Source of the DNA: Massilia sp. NR 4-1
Lineage (GTDB): Bacteria > Pseudomonadota > Gammaproteobacteria > Burkholderiales > Burkholderiaceae_D
Length of the DNA stretch: 64,000 bases
Direction: 5' to 3'
NCBI RefSeq assembly: GCF_001191005.1
Contig: NZ_CP012201.1
Coordinates: 2,480,001-2,544,000 of the forward strand
This document shows positions 40,645-51,694 of the stretch, piece after piece (the stretch's first letter is position 1; every line of letters begins with the position of its first letter). The notes beneath the pieces are model-generated. The model had not been told where the DNA came from. It saw only the letters and a list, made by a program, of their open reading frames with translations, and ran no database searches. The position numbers were made by a program, and so were the translations under genes.

Positions 40645-41949
40645 CTATTTGCCAGCCTCTTCATCCAATTTCCGCAAAAAGGCCAGCTTGTCGGCGATCT
40701 TGCTTTCCAGGCCGCGCGGTACCGGCTGATACCAGCCCGGCTCGCGCATATCGTCGGGGAAGTAGGTTTCGCCGGCGGCATAGGCATGCGGCTCGTCGTG
40801 GGCGTAGCGGTAATCGTGGCCGTGGCCCAGCTCTTTCATCAGTTTGGTCGGCGCGTTGCGCAGGTGGACCGGCACCTCGCGCGACTTGTCGCGCTTGACG
40901 AAGGCCATGGCGGCGTTGAAGGCGTTGTAACCCGCGTTGCTCTTGGCGGCGACGGCCAGGTAGATCACGGCCTGGCCCAGCGCCAGTTCGCCTTCCGGCG
41001 AACCCAGACGCTCATAGGTGGCGGCGGCATCGTTGACCATGGTCAGGGCGCGCGGGTCGGCCAGGCCGATGTCTTCCCAGGCCATGCGCACGATGCGGCG
41101 CGCCAGGTAGCGCGGATCGGCGCCGCCATCGATCATGCGGCAGAACCAGTACAGCGCGGCGTCGGGATTGGAACCGCGCACGGATTTATGCAGTGCCGAG
41201 ATCTGATCGTAGAAATTATCGCCGCCCTTGTCGAAGCGGCGCGCATTCAAGGTCATGGCGTTTTCGACGAAGCTGGCGTCGATCTTTTCCACGCCGGCCG
41301 ATTTGGCGGCGGTATCGGCCTGCTCCAGCAGATTCAGGAAGCGGCGCGCATCGCCGTCGGCAAAGCCGACCAGGGTATCCACCGCCACCTCCTCGAACTG
41401 CAGATGCGGCAGCGAGACTTGCTGCGCCTTGGCCAGCAGCTGGCGCATCTCCTCGTCGCTCAGCGATTTCAGCACATACACCTGGGCGCGCGACAGCAGC
41501 GCCGAATTGACTTCGAAGCTGGGATTCTCGGTGGTGGCGCCGATGAAGGTCACCAGGCCCGACTCCACGAAAGGCAGCAAGGCATCCTGCTGCGCCTTGT
41601 TAAAGCGGTGGATCTCGTCGACGAAGAGGATGGTGTGTTTGCGGTACTGATCCAGGTTCTGCTGCGCCTGGTCCATCGCGGCGCGGATATCCTTGACGCC
41701 CGCGAACACCGCCGACAGCGCGATGAAGGACGCATCGAAGGCATGCGCCGTCAGCCGCGCCAGCGTGGTCTTGCCGACGCCGGGCGGTCCCCACAGGATC
41801 ATCGAGTGCGGTTTGCCGGCCTGGAAGGCCAGCCGCAGCGGCTTGCCCTCGCCCAGCAAATGGGTCTGGCCGATCACCTCGTCCAGGGTTTTCGGACGCA
41901 GCGCTTCGGCCAGGGGCTGGCGCGGTTCGGTTGAGAAAAGGTCGGCCAT
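40645..41949 (-). CDS. rarA: Replication-associated recombination protein A (MgsA/WRNIP1 family)
   Basis: This 434-residue AAA+ ATPase is related to the clamp loader and acts at stalled replication forks. Motifs are Walker A ILWGPPGVGKTTLA, Walker B ILFVDEIHRFNKAQQD, sensor 1 IGATTENPSF and the arginine finger region SRAQVYVLKSL. The C-terminal tetramerisation part contains DPRYLARRIVRMAWEDIGLA. It lies directly downstream of lolA and ftsK, the usual order, but is separated from serS by an insertion of about 8 kb. Confidence 0.95.
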   Translation of the reverse strand: MADLFSTEPRQPLAEALRPKTLDEVIGQTHLLGEGKPLRLAFQAGKPHSMILWGPPGVGKTTLARLTAHAFDASFIALSAVFAGVKDIRAAMDQAQQNLDQYRKHTILFVDEIHRFNKAQQDALLPFVESGLVTFIGATTENPSFEVNSALLSRAQVYVLKSLSDEEMRQLLAKAQQVSLPHLQFEEVAVDTLVGFADGDARRFLNLLEQADTAAKSAGVEKIDASFVENAMTLNARRFDKGGDNFYDQISALHKSVRGSNPDAALYWFCRMIDGGADPRYLARRIVRMAWEDIGLADPRALTMVNDAAATYERLGSPEGELALGQAVIYLAVAAKSNAGYNAFNAAMAFVKRDKSREVPVHLRNAPTKLMKELGHGHDYRYAHDEPHAYAAGETYFPDDMREPGWYQPVPRGLESKIADKLAFLRKLDEEAGK

Positions 41950-42001
41950 AATCTTTGTCGGTGGAGGCGCCGCAACGCTCCACGTTGCGCTGCCGGGAAT
42001 C

Positions 42002-42643
42002 TTAATTATTCAGGACGTCGGCGCCCTTGGGCATGACAAATTTAAAGGCACCCGCATTCAAGGCCGGATTCTTCTCGAACTTGCGGAAGGACAGCACTGA
42101 GGTCTGGCCGAAGTTATCCTTCAGCTCCATCGCTTCCGGCGTGCCGCCGCGCAGGCCGATCAGGATCTGCTCGAAGCTGGTGTCCTTGGTCTTGGGGATG
42201 GCCTTCAGCCACTCCAGGCCATCGCGCGTGCCCGCCTCGCTCAAGGTGAAATTCTTGTCCAGCTCATTGCTGCCGAACAGGATGGCGGCCGGCGAGGAGC
42301 CGAGCGCATCGCCCAGCTTTTTCACCGTGACCTGGTTCAGGTCTTTGTCGTAGATATACAACTGTTCACCGTCGGCCTGCAGCAGCTGCTCGTAAGGCTT
42401 TTGATAACTCCAGATGAATTTACCGGGACGGGCGAAGACGAAGGTGCCGGTGGAAGGCTGCGACACCTTGCCGCCGCTCTCGGCGTTCTTCACCAGTTTT
42501 TGCGTGAACTCGCCCTTGGCCGACTTGGTGCCGGCCACAAAGGTCTTGAACTGTTCCAGCGCCGTGGCGCCGGCCACGCCCGACAGGCTTGCCAGCAGCA
42601 AGCCGCCTGCCGCCAGCGCGGCCATGAATTTACATTGCTTCAT
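42002..42643 (-). CDS. lolA: Outer-membrane lipoprotein carrier LolA
   Basis: This 213-residue periplasmic chaperone takes lipoproteins from LolCDE and passes them to LolB. It has a Sec signal peptide (residues 1-26, cleavage near AGA-TAL), and the mature part shows the LolA pattern KGEFTQKLVKNAE, PGKFIWSYQKPYEQLLQADG and YDKDLNQVTVKKL. It lies 14 bases after ftsK and 52 bases before rarA in one direction, a conserved operon. Confidence 0.95.
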   Translation of the reverse strand: MKQCKFMAALAAGGLLLASLSGVAGATALEQFKTFVAGTKSAKGEFTQKLVKNAESGGKVSQPSTGTFVFARPGKFIWSYQKPYEQLLQADGEQLYIYDKDLNQVTVKKLGDALGSSPAAILFGSNELDKNFTLSEAGTRDGLEWLKAIPKTKDTSFEQILIGLRGGTPEAMELKDNFGQTSVLSFRKFEKNPALNAGAFKFVMPKGADVLNN

Positions 42644-42657
42644 ACGTCGTCGATTCC

Positions 42658-45018
42658 TTATTCTGCGCTGTCGGACGGGGCGAGGATGTCGCGGTTGCCA
42701 TTCGACTGCATGGCCGAGACCACGCCGCTGTTTTCCATTTGTTCCAGCAGGCGCGCCGCGCGGTTGTAGCCGATGCGCAGATGGCGCTGCACCAGCGAGA
42801 TCGAAGCGCGGCGGTGCTTGAGCACCACCTGCACGGCCTGGTCGTACATCGGGTCGGCTTCGCCGCCGCCCTCGCCACCACCGCCGCCACCGGCATCGCC
42901 GCCGCCTTCGCCATCCAGCGTGCCGCCTTCCAGGATGCCCTCGATATAGTTGGGTTCACCCTGTGCTTTCAAGTGTTTGACCACGCGGTGCACCTCATCG
43001 TCCGAGACGAAGGCGCCGTGCACGCGCACCGGCAGGCCGGTGCCGGGCGGCATATACAGCATATCGCCCATGCCCAGCAGGGTTTCCGCGCCCATCTGGT
43101 CGAGAATGGTGCGCGAGTCGATCTTGGACGAAACCTGGAAGGCGATACGGGTCGGGATATTCGCCTTGATCAAGCCCGTGATCACGTCTACAGATGGGCG
43201 CTGCGTCGCCAGAATCAAGTGCAGGCCGGCCGCGCGGGCTTTTTGCGCAATCCGCGCGATCAGCTCTTCCACTTTTTTGCCGACCACCATCATCAGGTCG
43301 GCCAGCTCATCGATGATGATGACGATGGTCGGCAGCTTCTCCAGCGGCTCGGGCGAATCCGGCGTCAGGCTGAAGGGATTCGGGATATGTTCTTCCTTCT
43401 TGGCCGCTTCCGCGATCTTGGCGTTGTAGCCGGCCAGGTTACGCACGCCCAGCTTGGACATCAGCTTGTAGCGGCGCTCCATCTCGTTCACCGCCCAGTT
43501 CAGCGCGTGGCCGGCCTGGCGCATATCGGTGACGACCGGCGCCAGCAAGTGCGGAATGCCCTCGTAGACCGACATCTCCAGCATTTTCGGGTCGATCAGG
43601 ATCATACGCACGTCGGCCGGATCGGCCTTGTACAGCAGCGACAGAATGGTGGCATTGATACCCACCGACTTGCCGGAACCGGTGGTGCCGGCCACCAGCA
43701 AGTGCGGCATCTTGGCCAGGTCGGCCACCACCGGCTTGCCGGCGATGTCCTTACCCAGGGCCACCGTCAGCGACGAGGCATTGTCGTTATACACCTTGGA
43801 GCCGAGGATCTCGGTCAGGCGCACGATCTGGCGTTTGGAATTCGGCAGCTCCAGCGCCATATAGTTTTTGCCGGGGATGGTTTCCACCACGCGGATCGAG
43901 GTCAGCGACAACGAACGCGCCAGATCGCGCGCCAGATTGACGATCTGCGAACCTTTGACGCCGGTGGCAGGCTCGATTTCGTAGCGCGTCACCACCGGAC
44001 CTGGGTAAGCCGCCACCACCTTGGCTTCCACGCCGAAGTCGGACAGTTTCTTCTCGATCAGGCGGCTGGTGAATTCCAGCGTTTCCACCGACACGGTTTC
44101 CTGGGCCGGCGGCGCCTCGTCCAGCAGCGACAGCGGCGGCAGGTCGGTGTTTTCCAGATCCTGGAACAGGCTGGCCTGCTTCTCTTTTTGCACGCGCTCG
44201 GATTTCGGCACTTCCACCACCTGCGGCTCGACCTTGATGGTGGGCGTGGCAACCGGATGCTTCTCCACATGCTTGGCGCGCTCCTGCACCACCACCTCTT
44301 CGCGCTTGACGGTAGCCACCTCGCCCTGGCGGCGGTCCTGGCGGTCCTCCATGCGCATGCGGAACCAATCGAAGGCTTGTTCCACCAGCTCGCCGATGCG
44401 CTCTGCCACGGCCATCCACGACACATGGAAATACAGGCTGAAGCCCAGGCCGAACAGCAGCAGCAGCATCAAGGTGGCGCCGGTAAAGCCCAGGCCCACA
44501 TGGGCCGAATGGCCGATCAATTGTCCCAGCACCCCGCCCGGGGCGCGCGGCAGCTGCACATGCAGGGTGTACATGCGCAGGTATTCCAGCCCCATGCTGC
44601 CGATCAGCATGAGGAAAAAGCCGATCACGCCGATCAGCCAGACTTCGCGGTGCACCGGCTCTTCTTCCTTCTCCAGCACGAAGCGGTGGGTCAGGCGGCG
44701 GTAACCGCGCCACACGAAGCGGATCAGGATCACGCACCACCACCAGGCCGAAAAACCGAAGATGAACAGCAGCAGGTCGGACAGCCAGGCGCCGAAATGG
44801 CCGCCCAGATTGTGCACCTTAGGCACCTCGCTGGCATGCGACCAACCCGGATCGCCTTTGTTATAGCTGAGCAGGATCAGCACAAAATACAGGCAAACGG
44901 CGGCCAGCGCGAACCAGCGCGCCTCCGACAGCAGGCGCACCATGCGGCTCGGCAGTGGCTGGCGCTCAGTCGTGCTGCGCGTGTAACTATTAGTTGTCTG
45001 TTGGCTCGTTTTGCTCAT
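42658..45018 (-). CDS. ftsK: DNA translocase FtsK
   Basis: This 786-residue septal DNA pump coordinates chromosome dimer resolution with division. Four membrane helices occupy about residues 30-200. A short linker of charged residues (200-290) is followed by the alpha domain and the beta motor with Walker A VAGTTGSGKSVGINA and Walker B IVIIIDELADLMM. A Gly/Glu-rich spacer (GEGGGDAGGGGGGEGGGE) leads to the gamma winged helix (HRRASISLVQRHLRIGYNRA) that reads KOPS sites. The linker is much shorter than in E. coli FtsK, as in many betaproteobacteria. It is divergent from trxB. Confidence 0.96.
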   Translation of the reverse strand: MSKTSQQTTNSYTRSTTERQPLPSRMVRLLSEARWFALAAVCLYFVLILLSYNKGDPGWSHASEVPKVHNLGGHFGAWLSDLLLFIFGFSAWWWCVILIRFVWRGYRRLTHRFVLEKEEEPVHREVWLIGVIGFFLMLIGSMGLEYLRMYTLHVQLPRAPGGVLGQLIGHSAHVGLGFTGATLMLLLLFGLGFSLYFHVSWMAVAERIGELVEQAFDWFRMRMEDRQDRRQGEVATVKREEVVVQERAKHVEKHPVATPTIKVEPQVVEVPKSERVQKEKQASLFQDLENTDLPPLSLLDEAPPAQETVSVETLEFTSRLIEKKLSDFGVEAKVVAAYPGPVVTRYEIEPATGVKGSQIVNLARDLARSLSLTSIRVVETIPGKNYMALELPNSKRQIVRLTEILGSKVYNDNASSLTVALGKDIAGKPVVADLAKMPHLLVAGTTGSGKSVGINATILSLLYKADPADVRMILIDPKMLEMSVYEGIPHLLAPVVTDMRQAGHALNWAVNEMERRYKLMSKLGVRNLAGYNAKIAEAAKKEEHIPNPFSLTPDSPEPLEKLPTIVIIIDELADLMMVVGKKVEELIARIAQKARAAGLHLILATQRPSVDVITGLIKANIPTRIAFQVSSKIDSRTILDQMGAETLLGMGDMLYMPPGTGLPVRVHGAFVSDDEVHRVVKHLKAQGEPNYIEGILEGGTLDGEGGGDAGGGGGGEGGGEADPMYDQAVQVVLKHRRASISLVQRHLRIGYNRAARLLEQMENSGVVSAMQSNGNRDILAPSDSAE

Positions 45019-45210
45019 TGCTACAGGTGGATGTTGCGTACGGGGAATAACATGATTGCGCTTATTCTAAGCGATTGAGAGTCAAACTGGCCTTTCAATT
45101 CATCGGAAATAGCGCTTGGGCTTATAATCCTGCTTTGCTTGCCTGAATAACTTGTGCTTCAGTGCAATGCCCCAAACTACGGTTTATACCAACTTGCAAA
45201 GAATATTCCC

Positions 45211-46161
45211 ATGACCACTACCAAACACGCCCGCGTATTGATTCTTGGCTCCGGTCCTGCCGGTTACAGCGCTGCGATCTATGCCGCGCGCGCCAATCTG
45301 AACCCGATGCTTGTCACCGGTGTGGAGCAAGGCGGCCAGCTGATGACCACCACCGACGTGGAAAACTGGCCAGCCGACCCGATGGGCGTGCAAGGCCCGG
45401 ACCTGATGCAGCGCTTCCTGCAGCACGCCGAGCGCTTCAAGACCGAAATCGTGTTCGACCATATTCATACGGCCAAGCTGAGCGAAAAACCGATCCGCCT
45501 GATCGGCGACAGCAATGAATACACCTGCGACACCCTGATCATCGCCACCGGCGCCTCGGCCCAGTATCTGGGCCTGCCGTCCGAGCAAGCCTTCATGGGC
45601 AAGGGCGTGTCGGCCTGTGCCACCTGCGACGGCTTCTTCTACCGCGGCCAGGAAGTGGCCGTGGTCGGCGGCGGCAACACCGCTGTGGAAGAGGCGCTGT
45701 ACCTGTCGAATATCGCCACCAAGGTCACCCTGATCCACCGCCGCGACAAATTCCGCGCCGAAGCGATCCTGATCGACCGCCTGATGGCCAAGGTCGCCGA
45801 AGGCAAGATCGAGCTGAAACTGAACAGCAACCTGCACGAAGTCAAAGGCGACGACAGCGGCGTGACCGGCCTGACCATCAAGTCCAACGACGGTGAACTG
45901 AGCGACATCAAGGTGCACGGCCTGTTCGTGGCCATCGGCCACAAGCCGAACACTGGCATCTTCGAAGGCCAGCTGGAAATGCACAACGGCTATATCAAGA
46001 CCAAGACCGGCACCGAAGGCATGGCCACCGCCACCACCGCGCCGGGCGTGTTCGCCGCCGGCGACGTGCAGGATCACGTGTACCGCCAGGCCATCACCAG
46101 CGCCGGCACCGGCTGCATGGCCGCGCTGGACGCCCAGCGCTTCCTGGAAGCCCAGGAGTAA
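45211..46161 (+). CDS. trxB: Thioredoxin reductase
   Basis: This 316-residue flavoprotein reduces thioredoxin with NADPH in the cytoplasm. The FAD fold starts at LILGSGPAGYSAAIYAARA, the redox-active pair is in SACATCDGFF (Cys136 and Cys139), and the NADPH fold is VAVVGGGNTAVEEALYLS. The C-terminal FAD contact VFAAGDVQDHVYRQAITSAG is intact. The ATG at 45211 gives the family N-terminus. A TATAAT at 45123-45128 is a likely -10 element. An Smr-domain gene follows five bases downstream. Confidence 0.96.
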   Translation: MTTTKHARVLILGSGPAGYSAAIYAARANLNPMLVTGVEQGGQLMTTTDVENWPADPMGVQGPDLMQRFLQHAERFKTEIVFDHIHTAKLSEKPIRLIGDSNEYTCDTLIIATGASAQYLGLPSEQAFMGKGVSACATCDGFFYRGQEVAVVGGGNTAVEEALYLSNIATKVTLIHRRDKFRAEAILIDRLMAKVAEGKIELKLNSNLHEVKGDDSGVTGLTIKSNDGELSDIKVHGLFVAIGHKPNTGIFEGQLEMHNGYIKTKTGTEGMATATTAPGVFAAGDVQDHVYRQAITSAGTGCMAALDAQRFLEAQE

Positions 46162-46166
46162 GCGCC

Positions 46167-46853
46167 ATGGCGGGACTGAAGGATTTCGCCGACCTGAAAT
46201 CCCTGGGCAAGCAGCTCAGGGAACAGGGCGAGGAGCGCAAGGCCGCCGAGGCCGAGCGCGTCAAACGCGAAAAAGTGCAGGCGCAGGAGGCCAATCTATT
46301 CCAGGCCAACCTGTCGGGCGTGAAGCGCATGGCGCCGTCCGACCGCTATGTGCCCAAGCCGCCTTCGGCGCCCGCCATGCCTGTTGCCGCCGGTCCGCGC
46401 AAGCCGCTGACGGCCAAGGAACAGGCGGAAGACGACCAGGCCGTGCTGCGCGAGTCGCTGTCCGACCTGTTTGAAGTCGACCACTATATGGAAGAAGACC
46501 CGTCGCTGAACTACGCCGCCCCCGGCGTCGGCCCCGACGTGGTGAAGAAGATGCGCAAGGGCCACTGGCCGGTGCAGGCCGAACTCGATCTGCATGGCCT
46601 GAACCGCGATGGCGCGCGCGACGCGCTGGGCGACTTCCTGCGCAAGGCCGTGATGCGCAACCAGCGCTGCGTCTGCGTGATCCATGGCCGCGGCCTCGGT
46701 TCGCGGCGCCAGGAGCCGGTGCTCAAGTCCATGGTGCACAGCTGGCTGGTGCAGACCGATGGCGTGATCGCCTTCTGCCAGGCGCGCTCGGACGAGGGCG
46801 GCGAAGGCGCCCTGATCGTGCTGCTGCGCGCCGCCCTGATGCCGCAGCGCTGA
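46167..46853 (+). CDS. Smr/MutS2-domain protein
   Basis: This 228-residue protein has a charged, helical N-terminal half (KQLREQGEERKAAEAERVKR) and a C-terminal Smr domain starting near residue 135. The signature elements are VQAELDLHGLNRDGARDALG (the DxH motif), RCVCVIHGRGLGSRRQEPVL and the end FCQARSDEGGEGALIV. Smr domains are endonucleases acting on DNA or RNA; free-standing members include YdaL-like proteins. It is five bases after trxB, so the two are co-transcribed. Confidence 0.88.
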   Translation: MAGLKDFADLKSLGKQLREQGEERKAAEAERVKREKVQAQEANLFQANLSGVKRMAPSDRYVPKPPSAPAMPVAAGPRKPLTAKEQAEDDQAVLRESLSDLFEVDHYMEEDPSLNYAAPGVGPDVVKKMRKGHWPVQAELDLHGLNRDGARDALGDFLRKAVMRNQRCVCVIHGRGLGSRRQEPVLKSMVHSWLVQTDGVIAFCQARSDEGGEGALIVLLRAALMPQR

Positions 46854-46873
46854 TTTTCAGCAACAATTCTTGA

Positions 46874-46896
46874 AAACCGGCCGCACGGGCCGGTTT
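46874..46896 (+). terminator. Hairpin after the trxB-smr operon
   Basis: AAACCGGCC and GGCCGGTTT form a 9-bp stem with a five-base loop, 20 bases after the smr stop. The T run is only three bases, so termination may be weak. Confidence 0.5.
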
Positions 46897-46967
46897 AGCC
46901 CTTCTCGCAAGGGCGGGCCTCATGTTAACCTGTGGTCATCTGTAACTTTCCAACAAGAACCACATAC

Positions 46968-47594
46968 ATGAAGCACATGCCGCACGTTTCCCTGATCACG
47001 GTCATTGAGATCATCGCGATTCTGGTCGGCGCATTTTCGGGCTTCATTGAAGCGCGCCGCAAGCGCATGGACGTCGTCGGCGTATTCACCGTGGCCTTTA
47101 TCGCCGCTTTCGGCGGCGGCACGCTGCGCGACATCCTGCTCGACCGCCGCCCGCTGTTCTGGGTCCAGCACCAGGAATATGCGATCCTGATCTTCATCCT
47201 GGCCCTGATCGCCAATCCCCTGATCCGCACCCTGCGCCAGATCGTGTCGGAACGCCTGATCGTGATCGCCGACGCCGTGGGCCTGGGCCTGTTCGCCGTG
47301 GCCGGCGTGTCGCTGGCGCTGACGGCGAATATGCCGCTGTTCATCGCCTCGATGATGGGCGTGATTACGGGGATTTTCGGCGGCGTGCTGCGCGATATCG
47401 TCTGCAACGAGGTGCCGATGGTGTTCCGCGACGGGAAGCCGTATGCGATCTGCGCCTTCATCGGCTGCTGGCTCTACATCCTGCTGCAGCGGACCAATGT
47501 GTCCGACGATTTTGCACTGTGGCTGAGCGCCACGGTGATCACCGTGCTGCGCCTCTTGACCTGGAAATTCGATATGCGGGTGGGCCGCCCGTAA
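46968..47594 (+). CDS. UPF0126 / TRIC-type membrane channel family protein
   Basis: This is an inner-membrane protein of about 208 residues with seven hydrophobic helices. It has two related halves, each with the Gly-rich motif of the family: AFGGGTLRDILLDRRPLFW and IFGGVLRDIVCNEVPMVF. Bacterial UPF0126 proteins are relatives of trimeric intracellular cation (TRIC) channels and conduct monovalent cations; glycine transport has also been proposed for some. The ATG at 46968 is used; a second ATG three codons later is possible. It stands alone, convergent with glnB. Confidence 0.85.
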   Translation: MKHMPHVSLITVIEIIAILVGAFSGFIEARRKRMDVVGVFTVAFIAAFGGGTLRDILLDRRPLFWVQHQEYAILIFILALIANPLIRTLRQIVSERLIVIADAVGLGLFAVAGVSLALTANMPLFIASMMGVITGIFGGVLRDIVCNEVPMVFRDGKPYAICAFIGCWLYILLQRTNVSDDFALWLSATVITVLRLLTWKFDMRVGRP

Positions 47595-47627
47595 GCGCCG
47601 GGCGCCGCCCTTCCCCGTTTTGACTGC

Positions 47628-47966
47628 TTACACCGCGTCCGCGCCGGTTTCGCCGGTACGGATGCGGATCACCTGCTCCACATTCTGCACGAAGATCTTG
47701 CCGTCGCCGATCTTGCCGGTGCGTGCCGCCTTGATGATGGCGTCCACCACCTGTTCGGCCACGCTGTCGTCCACCACCACTTCCACTTTCACCTTGGGCA
47801 GGAAATCGACCACGTATTCCGCGCCGCGATACAGCTCGGTATGGCCCTTCTGGCGGCCGAAGCCCTTCACCTCGGTCACGGTCAGGCCGGTCACATTGAC
47901 CTCGGCCAGCGCCTCGCGTACCTCGTCCAGCTTGAAGGGCTTGATCACTGCGGTAATCTGTTTCAT
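47628..47966 (-). CDS. glnB: Nitrogen regulatory protein P-II
   Basis: This 112-residue PII protein integrates 2-oxoglutarate, ATP/ADP and nitrogen signals. The T-loop segment GHTELYRGAEY has Tyr51, the uridylylation site, and the B-loop TGKIGDGKIFV and C-terminal RIRTGETGADAV are canonical GlnB. It is 26 bases downstream of nadE on the same strand, so the two share a transcript. This linkage fits reports that PII proteins control glutamine-dependent NAD synthetase in some proteobacteria. Confidence 0.95.
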   Translation of the reverse strand: MKQITAVIKPFKLDEVREALAEVNVTGLTVTEVKGFGRQKGHTELYRGAEYVVDFLPKVKVEVVVDDSVAEQVVDAIIKAARTGKIGDGKIFVQNVEQVIRIRTGETGADAV

Positions 47967-47992
47967 CTGATTCTCCTTATGGTTAAATCGGT

Positions 47993-50047
<2,055 letters not shown>

Positions 50048-50126
50048 ACGATGCGAAACCCAGCCAACAAGAATGTCAACGATTTTAACATTGCCCCCTC
50101 CCCTCTGTGCACCCGCAGCAAAACCC

Positions 50127-50187
50127 ACAGCCGAGCCCGTGTCCGGTTTTGGGGTCTGGCCCCAAAACCGGACACGGGCTCGGCTGT
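50127..50187. repeat. Perfect 28-bp inverted repeat in a divergent promoter region
   Basis: Two 28-base arms (50127-50154 and 50160-50187) match without error around the loop TCTGG. The inner arm reads CGTGTCCGGTTTTGGGG. It lies in the 180-base gap between divergent nadE and the FemAB-like gene, so it is not a terminator for either. Transcribed from either side it would form an extremely stable hairpin in a 5' leader. I see no second copy in this window. Confidence 0.9.
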
Positions 50188-50227
50188 ACAGGCGGCGGGG
50201 TGGCGGGGTTTTGCGTACAATGCGGCG

Positions 50228-51367
50228 ATGGACTATCGCACTGGGGTGATTTCGTCGCTGGCGGAGGTGGGCGAGGCGGCGTGGGATGCGCTGCTGGCCG
50301 CCCAGGAGCCGGGGCGGGCGCCGAATCCTTTTCTTTCTTATGCCTTTCTGCACGCGCTGCATGAATCGGGCAGCGCTTGCGCCGAAACGGGCTGGCAGCC
50401 GCAATTCCTGGTGCTGTGGGATGGCGAGAGCCTGGCCGCGGCCATGCCGCTTTACGTGAAGTCGCACTCCTACGGCGAGTATGTGTTCGACTGGGCCTGG
50501 GCCGATGCCTATCACCGCAATGGCATCGAGTACTATCCCAAACTGCTGTCGGCGATTCCGTTCACGCCGGTGTGCGGCCCGCGCCTGCTGGCGCGCGACG
50601 CGCAAGCGCGCCAGGCGCTGCTGGCTTTTCTACTGGAGCAGCAGCAGGCGGCAGGCATGTCGTCCACCCACATCCTGTTCCCGCCCGAAGAACATGCCGC
50701 CCTGCTGCAGGATGCGGGCTTCATGCTGCGCAGCGGCGTGCAGTTCCATTGGCTAAACCAGGACTATCCCGATTTCGAGGCCTTCCTCGCCACGCTGGAA
50801 CATAAGAAGCGCAAGAATATCCGCGCCGAGCGGCGCAAGGTGGGCGAGGCGGGCGTGACGCTGCGCCAGCTGCGCGGGTCCGAGATCGGCGAGGCGGACT
50901 GGCGCTTCTTCCACCGCTGCTATGCCAATACCTATGCGGAGCACCGCTCCTCGCCCTATCTGAATCTGGACTTCTTCCTGCGCATCGGCCAAGGCATGCC
51001 GCAAAATATCCTGCTGGTGCTGGCCGAACGCGCAGGCCGGCCGATCGCAGCCTCGCTGGTGATCCATACGCCGGACACCCTCTACGGCCGCTACTGGGGC
51101 GCGCTGGAGCATGTGCCCTGCCTGCATTTCGAGACGGCCTACTATCAGCCGCTGGAATTCTGCATTGCCAACGGCATCGCCGTGTTTGAAGGCGGCGCCC
51201 AGGGCGAGCATAAGATGGCGCGCGGCTTCCTGCCGCAAAAAACCTGGTCGGCGCACTGGCTGGCCCACCCGGCATTTGCCGATGCCATCGAGCGCTTCCT
51301 GGCGCGCGAAAGCGGCGGCATCGACACTTACCTGGATGAGCTGAACGAGCGCAATCCGTTCAAGTAA
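50228..51367 (+). CDS. FemAB-like / GNAT acyltransferase (DUF482 family)
   Basis: This 379-residue protein belongs to the FemAB-like group (PF04339), made of two GNAT-type folds. Conserved segments are VFDWAWADAYHRNGIEYYPK, PFTPVCGPRLL, LEHKKRKNIRAERRKV and the end CLHFETAYYQPLEFCI with GAQGEHKMARGFLP. The cell-wall FemAB enzymes attach amino acids from aminoacyl-tRNA to peptidoglycan; for this subgroup the reaction is unknown, and arginyl- or lipid-linked acceptors have been suggested only by analogy. It is divergent from nadE across the palindrome. The ATG at 50228 has a GGCG context without a strong ribosome site. Confidence 0.82.
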   Translation: MDYRTGVISSLAEVGEAAWDALLAAQEPGRAPNPFLSYAFLHALHESGSACAETGWQPQFLVLWDGESLAAAMPLYVKSHSYGEYVFDWAWADAYHRNGIEYYPKLLSAIPFTPVCGPRLLARDAQARQALLAFLLEQQQAAGMSSTHILFPPEEHAALLQDAGFMLRSGVQFHWLNQDYPDFEAFLATLEHKKRKNIRAERRKVGEAGVTLRQLRGSEIGEADWRFFHRCYANTYAEHRSSPYLNLDFFLRIGQGMPQNILLVLAERAGRPIAASLVIHTPDTLYGRYWGALEHVPCLHFETAYYQPLEFCIANGIAVFEGGAQGEHKMARGFLPQKTWSAHWLAHPAFADAIERFLARESGGIDTYLDELNERNPFK

Positions 51368-51373
51368 GCCGTC

Positions 51374-51628
51374 TTAGCGCTTTTTCTGCCAGTAGGGGAA
51401 TTCGGTTTCGTAGCAGGTATGCTCGACCTCGGCGATCTTGTCCTGCATCGCGGCCTGTGCATCCTGGATCGCCTGGTTGTAGATGGAGGGCCCGATTTCA
51501 CGCAGGCAGAAATCGAGCAGCATGCGCGCTTTCAAGCCGCCCATTTCCTCGTCCATGTTTTCGCCGCAGTAGCGCTGCAGGGATGAAATCAGGCGTTCTT
51601 CCACTTCCTTGCTCAGTTTGATGGCCAT
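51374..51628 (-). CDS. DUF2164 family protein
   Basis: This 84-residue protein matches DUF2164: KLSKEVEERLISSLQRYCGE at the start, GGLKARMLLDFCLREIGPSI in the middle and a Cys/Tyr/Trp-containing end. It is helical and acidic, with unknown function. The start at 51628 follows a GAGAGA site. It is convergent with the FemAB-like gene (6 bases apart) and lies downstream of ppa in the same direction, with a terminator between, so it has its own transcript or depends on readthrough. Confidence 0.8.
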   Translation of the reverse strand: MAIKLSKEVEERLISSLQRYCGENMDEEMGGLKARMLLDFCLREIGPSIYNQAIQDAQAAMQDKIAEVEHTCYETEFPYWQKKR

Positions 51629-51647
51629 CTGGCTTCTCTCTAGACAT

Positions 51648-51672
51648 AAAAAAGGCACCTCGCGGTGCCTTT
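51648..51672 (-). terminator. Terminator after ppa
   Basis: GGCACC and GGTGCC form a 6-bp stem with loop TCGC, flanked by six A residues that read as T on the minus strand. It follows the ppa stop by 22 bases. Confidence 0.8.
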
Positions 51673-51694
51673 GGCTGAATCGCCGCGAAAGCGC

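Noticed and set aside
42739..45078. A 779-codon open frame opposite ftsK
   Set aside because: It is His/Gln/Ala-rich shadow coding caused by GC-rich third positions; FtsK on the other strand is unambiguous.
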